Shown here: piece by piece, positions 4,787 to 5,667 of the stretch
How positions within the stretch are numbered: the first letter of the stretch is position 1
Layout: every line of letters starts with the position of its first letter
Source of the DNA: Candidatus Nitrosopumilus sp.
GTDB lineage: Archaea > Thermoproteota > Nitrososphaeria > Nitrososphaerales > Nitrosopumilaceae
DNA length: 5,667 bases
Assembly: GCA_029941825.1 (NCBI GenBank)
Contig: JAPYTM010000060.1
Location: forward strand, 1 to 5,667
Direction of reading: 5' to 3'
Position numbers and translations under genes: made by a program
Notes under the pieces: generated by a model
Told to the model about the DNA's origin: nothing
Seen by the model: only the letters and a program-made list of their open reading frames with translations
Databases searched by the model: none

Positions 4787-5667
4787 TTTAGATCACCAAT
4801 GATTGATTTTGCGGCAATTTCAACTTTTTTTCTGTTCTTTTGATGGGTGTAGATTCTAAGGATATTCATGAATCCAGAAATCGCTGAAACTACAGGTATT
4901 TCTGAAATTGGCATTTCTTTTGCGGATGATTTTCCATGCTCATTTGTGATCAAAATTATAGATTTTGACTCGTTTTTGGATGGGGCAAGTGGTATAGATG
5001 GGGTAACTGAGCTATCTACAAAAATTTCATTCTCATCAATTTTTGACTTTTTGGAAATGGCAGTTCTGAGTTCGTTAGTTCGTGTTTTTTTTAAATTGGT
5101 TCTACTTGTCAATATTCTTTCAAATACACATTTGAGCAATTTTCTATCTTGGTAATCTTGTGCAAATTGTCTAGCACGTTTTAATTTTGAAGATGTTGAT
5201 GAAATAAGAGTGGATAAAACATATTCATCGGTAAGTTTGACATACTCATTCAGATTAAAAGTAGTAAAACCAAATTCATCATCAGATAATCTTAACGCTT
5301 CAATTAACATTACTTCTGCTGCTCTTACAGTTTTATGAAAATAAACTGCCTTAAACATTTGATATCTGGAATGCATCATGGATTCAAAAGAGTACAATGC
5401 TGAACGCTCTAATGCTAATTTTTTTTGATGTACGTTGAGGGATTGTGTTATTCTTTTATCATCAATTTTTGCATGTTCTGCTCCTGTAAAATAACCATCT
5501 CTAAGTAAATAATCCATCATATCTGCACTTAATGTACCTGAAACAATCTCATTCATGTATTGAAATTTGGAATCACCAAAAGCAATTTGTGTAATTAATT
5601 TTTTGTTAAAACCATTTTTTGATAAATTATCACCAATTTCAGATTTTAAAATAATTTCCCTGCCAAA
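4783..5667 (-). CDS. HD-superfamily phosphohydrolase (COG1078/SAMHD1-like), N-terminus missing
   Basis: The frame is open to the window edge (FGREIILKSEIGDNLS... precedes the first internal Met at 5556), so this is the last 294 residues of a longer protein. Segments typical of archaeal/bacterial HD phosphohydrolases are visible. LSADMMDYLLRDGYFTG (visible residues 46-62) matches the family 'D.D..DYLLRD...G' motif, equivalent to the DYFARD region of SAMHD1 and dGTPases. SMMHSRYQMFKAVYFHK (96-112) matches '..aR..mf..VY.H'. The metal-binding HD motif itself should lie upstream, outside the window. Family members hydrolyse (d)NTPs or related nucleotides; this substrate is unknown. The C-terminal 110 residues are more variable and include a Ser/Pro-rich stretch (SSVTPSIPLAPSKNES). 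The gene overlaps pyrH by ATGA, pointing to nucleotide pool control. The ATG at 5556 is not the true start. Confidence 0.85.
   Translation of the reverse strand, partial: FGREIILKSEIGDNLSKNGFNKKLITQIAFGDSKFQYMNEIVSGTLSADMMDYLLRDGYFTGAEHAKIDDKRITQSLNVHQKKLALERSALYSFESMMHSRYQMFKAVYFHKTVRAAEVMLIEALRLSDDEFGFTTFNLNEYVKLTDEYVLSTLISSTSSKLKRARQFAQDYQDRKLLKCVFERILTSRTNLKKTRTNELRTAISKKSKIDENEIFVDSSVTPSIPLAPSKNESKSIILITNEHGKSSAKEMPISEIPVVSAISGFMNILRIYTHQKNRKKVEIAAKSIIGDLK
4791..4799 (-). promoter_or_regulatory. Shine-Dalgarno site TTGGTGATC for pyrH
   Basis: The GGTGATC core matches the archaeal anti-Shine-Dalgarno and lies about 5 nt before the pyrH ATG, inside the last codons of the HD-domain gene. 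It supports the pyrH start and internal initiation on a polycistronic mRNA. Confidence 0.65.

Noticed and set aside
4868..5155. Plus-strand 95-codon frame within the HD gene
   Set aside because: Shadow of the real minus-strand coding sequence; it has no promoter or ribosome binding site and no recognisable domain. The same applies to frames at 163-369 (-), 534-731 (+), 1776-1967 (-) and 4002-4271 (+).
4783..5556. HD-domain gene starting at the ATG at 5556
   Set aside because: The frame stays open to the window end with family-like sequence upstream (for example the helix before FQYMNEIV), so the gene is partial and the Met is internal.

Overview
The window looks like part of an AT-rich archaeal chromosome, most likely a marine ammonia-oxidising archaeon of the Nitrosopumilus type (Nitrososphaerota/Thaumarchaeota). 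This rests on an A-type ATP synthase C subunit, an archaeal-type UMP kinase, TATA boxes centred about 25-30 nt upstream of start codons with little or no leader, GGTGATC-type ribosome binding sites, and low GC. The lineage is a judgement from protein character, not a database result.

Left part (1-2869, mostly + strand). The first 49 bases hold the reversed start of a gene whose N-terminus looks like a signal peptide or membrane anchor. It is divergent from a 222-aa protein with a probable winged-helix N-terminal half (176-844). Next come atpC (A-type ATP synthase stalk subunit C, 907-1944), a small two-helix membrane protein overlapping or abutting its 3' end, and a Cas4/RecB-like protein (2222-2869). 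The last keeps its four iron-sulfur cysteines but appears to have lost core nuclease residues. No CRISPR array is present.

Middle (2870-3745). A 36-codon minus-strand gene (2912-3022) encodes a very Ala-rich single-helix membrane peptide. It has its own TATA box, placed for a leaderless transcript, and stands out by GC content (58 of 111 bases). Upstream of it lies a minus-strand gene for a membrane-anchored LEA14/WHy-type protein (3120-3674). That gene is divergent from an unrecognised 118-aa protein (3746-4102), with back-to-back TATA boxes between them.

Right part (4103-5667, minus strand). An HD-superfamily nucleotide phosphohydrolase that runs off the window end overlaps archaeal pyrH (UMP kinase) by ATGA, forming a compact nucleotide-metabolism operon. 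The pyrH stop codon directly abuts the stop codon of the convergent 118-aa gene.

No tRNA, rRNA, transposon or CRISPR array was found. I see no clear complete new multi-gene system. The best leads are the degenerate Cas4-like protein, the 36-aa membrane peptide, and the small membrane protein coupled to an isolated atpC.
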